Of a stretch of DNA of 8,253 bases, positions 7,390 through 8,253 are shown one piece after another. Source of the DNA: Candidatus Altimarinota bacterium. GTDB lineage: Bacteria > Patescibacteriota > Gracilibacteria > BD1-5 > UBA6164. The notes below the pieces were generated by a model that saw only the letters and a program-made list of their open reading frames with translations, was not told the origin of the DNA and searched no databases. Position 1 is the first letter of the stretch. Every line of letters begins with the position of its first letter. The stretch spans positions 1-8,253 of the forward strand of contig JAMOTX010000157.1 of NCBI GenBank assembly GCA_027062145.1, given 5' to 3'. The position numbers and the translations under genes were made by a program.

Positions 7390-7419
7390 TTGACTTTTAT
7401 TATAAAGTAATTATATATT
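7390..7419 (+). promoter_or_regulatory. Promoter of the sigma-4/HARE gene
   Basis: TTGACT (7390-7395) and TATATT (7414-7419) are separated by 18 bases, close to the housekeeping consensus; an overlapping TATATA at 7412-7417 gives 16. It lies in the 73-base gap, about 30 bases before ATG7451. The same TTTGACTTTTA string occurs at 877-887 near the peptidase gene. Confidence 0.5.
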
Positions 7420-7450
7420 ATATAAGAAATATCTATCTAAATAAATTAGA

Positions 7451-8253
7451 ATGACAACTCAAATACTAAACAATGAAAATATAACATCTTCTTTTAGCGA
7501 AATACTTAGCTCTTTATCTGAAAAAGAAAAGAAAGTAATTGAAAAAAGAGTTGGTCTTTTTTCTGAAAAAGAAACATTACAAAATATTGGTAATTCTTTT
7601 TCACCTTCTATAACAAGAGAAAGAGTTAGACAAATTGAAGAATCATGAATTAAAAAGATTTGAAGAATTGTAAAGGCTACTTTATTAAAAGATATTCAAT
7701 CAACATCTAAAAAATATTTAGAATTACACGGATGAGTTATATCAAAAGATAAGCTAACAAGTATATTAATAAAAGATTTAACTTTAGATAAAAATGTAAA
7801 TGCTTGAATATTAGAAGTAATTATTCAATCTGATTTTGAAATTAAAAAATCTAAACAAAAATTAAATTGTAAAATTTACTTTTCTCTACCTAATTCAAAT
7901 AAACAAACAATTGAATCAGTTCATAAAGAAGCATTAAAAATACTAAAAAAGAAAAAAGATGTAATTGAAAAAACTACTTTATACGAAATAATTTCAAGTA
8001 ATTTAAAAACAAAAGAAAAATTATCATTAGCATATATTGATTCTATTCTAGATTTATTTGAAGATATTGTATTTGGTGAAGAAAATCTAATCTGATTAAC
8101 TAAATGGAAAATACTTAATCCAAAAACATTAAAAGACAAAGCTGTCTATATAATGAAAAAGGCTAAAATTCCAATGCATTTTGTTGATATATCAAATAAA
8201 ATAACTGACATGCTTGGTGAAAGCGTAAAAGTTAATACAATTCATAATGAACT
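7451..8253 (+). CDS. Sigma-70 region 4 / HARE-HTH domain transcription protein (C-terminus off window)
   Basis: 267 residues are visible; the frame stays open to the right edge with TGA as Gly (about five of ten glycines). Residues 20-75 match sigma-70 region 4, the helix-turn-helix that reads the -35 box: LSEKEKKVIEKRVGL, TLQNIG, then ITRERVRQIEESG at 54-66. A linking segment with winged-helix-like spacing follows. From about residue 233 comes a HARE-HTH start (AVYIMKKAKIPMHFVDISNKI ending in VNTIHNEL), a fold also found in the RNA polymerase delta subunit. Regions 1-3 of a sigma factor are absent, so it is not a complete sigma; it more likely binds polymerase or DNA as an accessory regulator. 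Similar sigma-4/HARE fusions are known in bacteria. It has its own promoter and no Shine-Dalgarno site. Confidence 0.8.

Noticed and set aside
7921..8139. Minus-strand 72-residue frame in the sigma-4/HARE gene
   Set aside because: It is the complement of a well-supported coding frame, and its Phe/Ser-rich composition follows from Lys/Glu-rich codons on the other strand.
1..8253. TGA as tryptophan (Mycoplasma-type code)
   Set aside because: Invariant glycines of the RluA motifs fall on TGA, and TGG is used for Trp in the same genes.

Overview
The window comes from a very AT-rich bacterium that reads TGA as glycine (genetic code 25), which points to the Absconditabacteria (SR1) / Gracilibacteria (BD1-5) part of the Candidate Phyla Radiation. 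The sequence shows this directly. Apart from one short hypothetical gene and one interrupted gene, every frame is crossed by TGA and becomes a full-length, recognisable protein only when TGA is Gly. The clearest case is the RluA catalytic motif HRIDRDTSG, whose G is TGA; TGG is used separately for Trp. TAA and TAG both end genes. By hand count, about 110 of 150 glycines outside one gene are TGA. Which of the two lineages this is cannot be decided here.

Layout. (1) 1-690, minus: a two-copy HD-superfamily (YfbR-like) protein, cut by the window edge. (2) 691-1065: gene-free, with possible promoters and a possible leader ORF. (3) 1066-1731, plus: a secreted C39-like cysteine peptidase, interrupted by an in-frame TAG between its catalytic Cys and His. 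It uses no TGA-Gly (0 of 14 glycines) and is the only gene here with a strong Shine-Dalgarno site, so it looks recently acquired from a standard-code bacterium. A terminator follows. (4) 1805-2428, plus: an unknown membrane-anchored protein, followed by a strong bidirectional terminator shared with the opposing operon. (5) 6684 down to 2489, minus: five tightly spaced genes (gaps of 8, 8, 14 and 2 bases): a Phe-rich small ORF, a PilW-like pilin, a PilX/GspK-like pilin, an RluA-family pseudouridine synthase and a ZIP metal transporter. (6) 6790-7377, plus: an unknown four-helix membrane protein. (7) 7451 to the right edge, plus: a stand-alone sigma-70 region 4 / HARE-HTH protein with a good promoter.

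The coherent module is the minus-strand operon. Two large minor pilins, with disulfide-capable cysteines and Asp-rich calcium-loop-like segments, are co-transcribed with a ribosome-maturation enzyme and a divalent-metal transporter. Type IV pili fit the host-attached or predatory lifestyle described for this clade, but nothing here shows lifestyle directly. No tRNA, rRNA, CRISPR, IS element or origin was seen.
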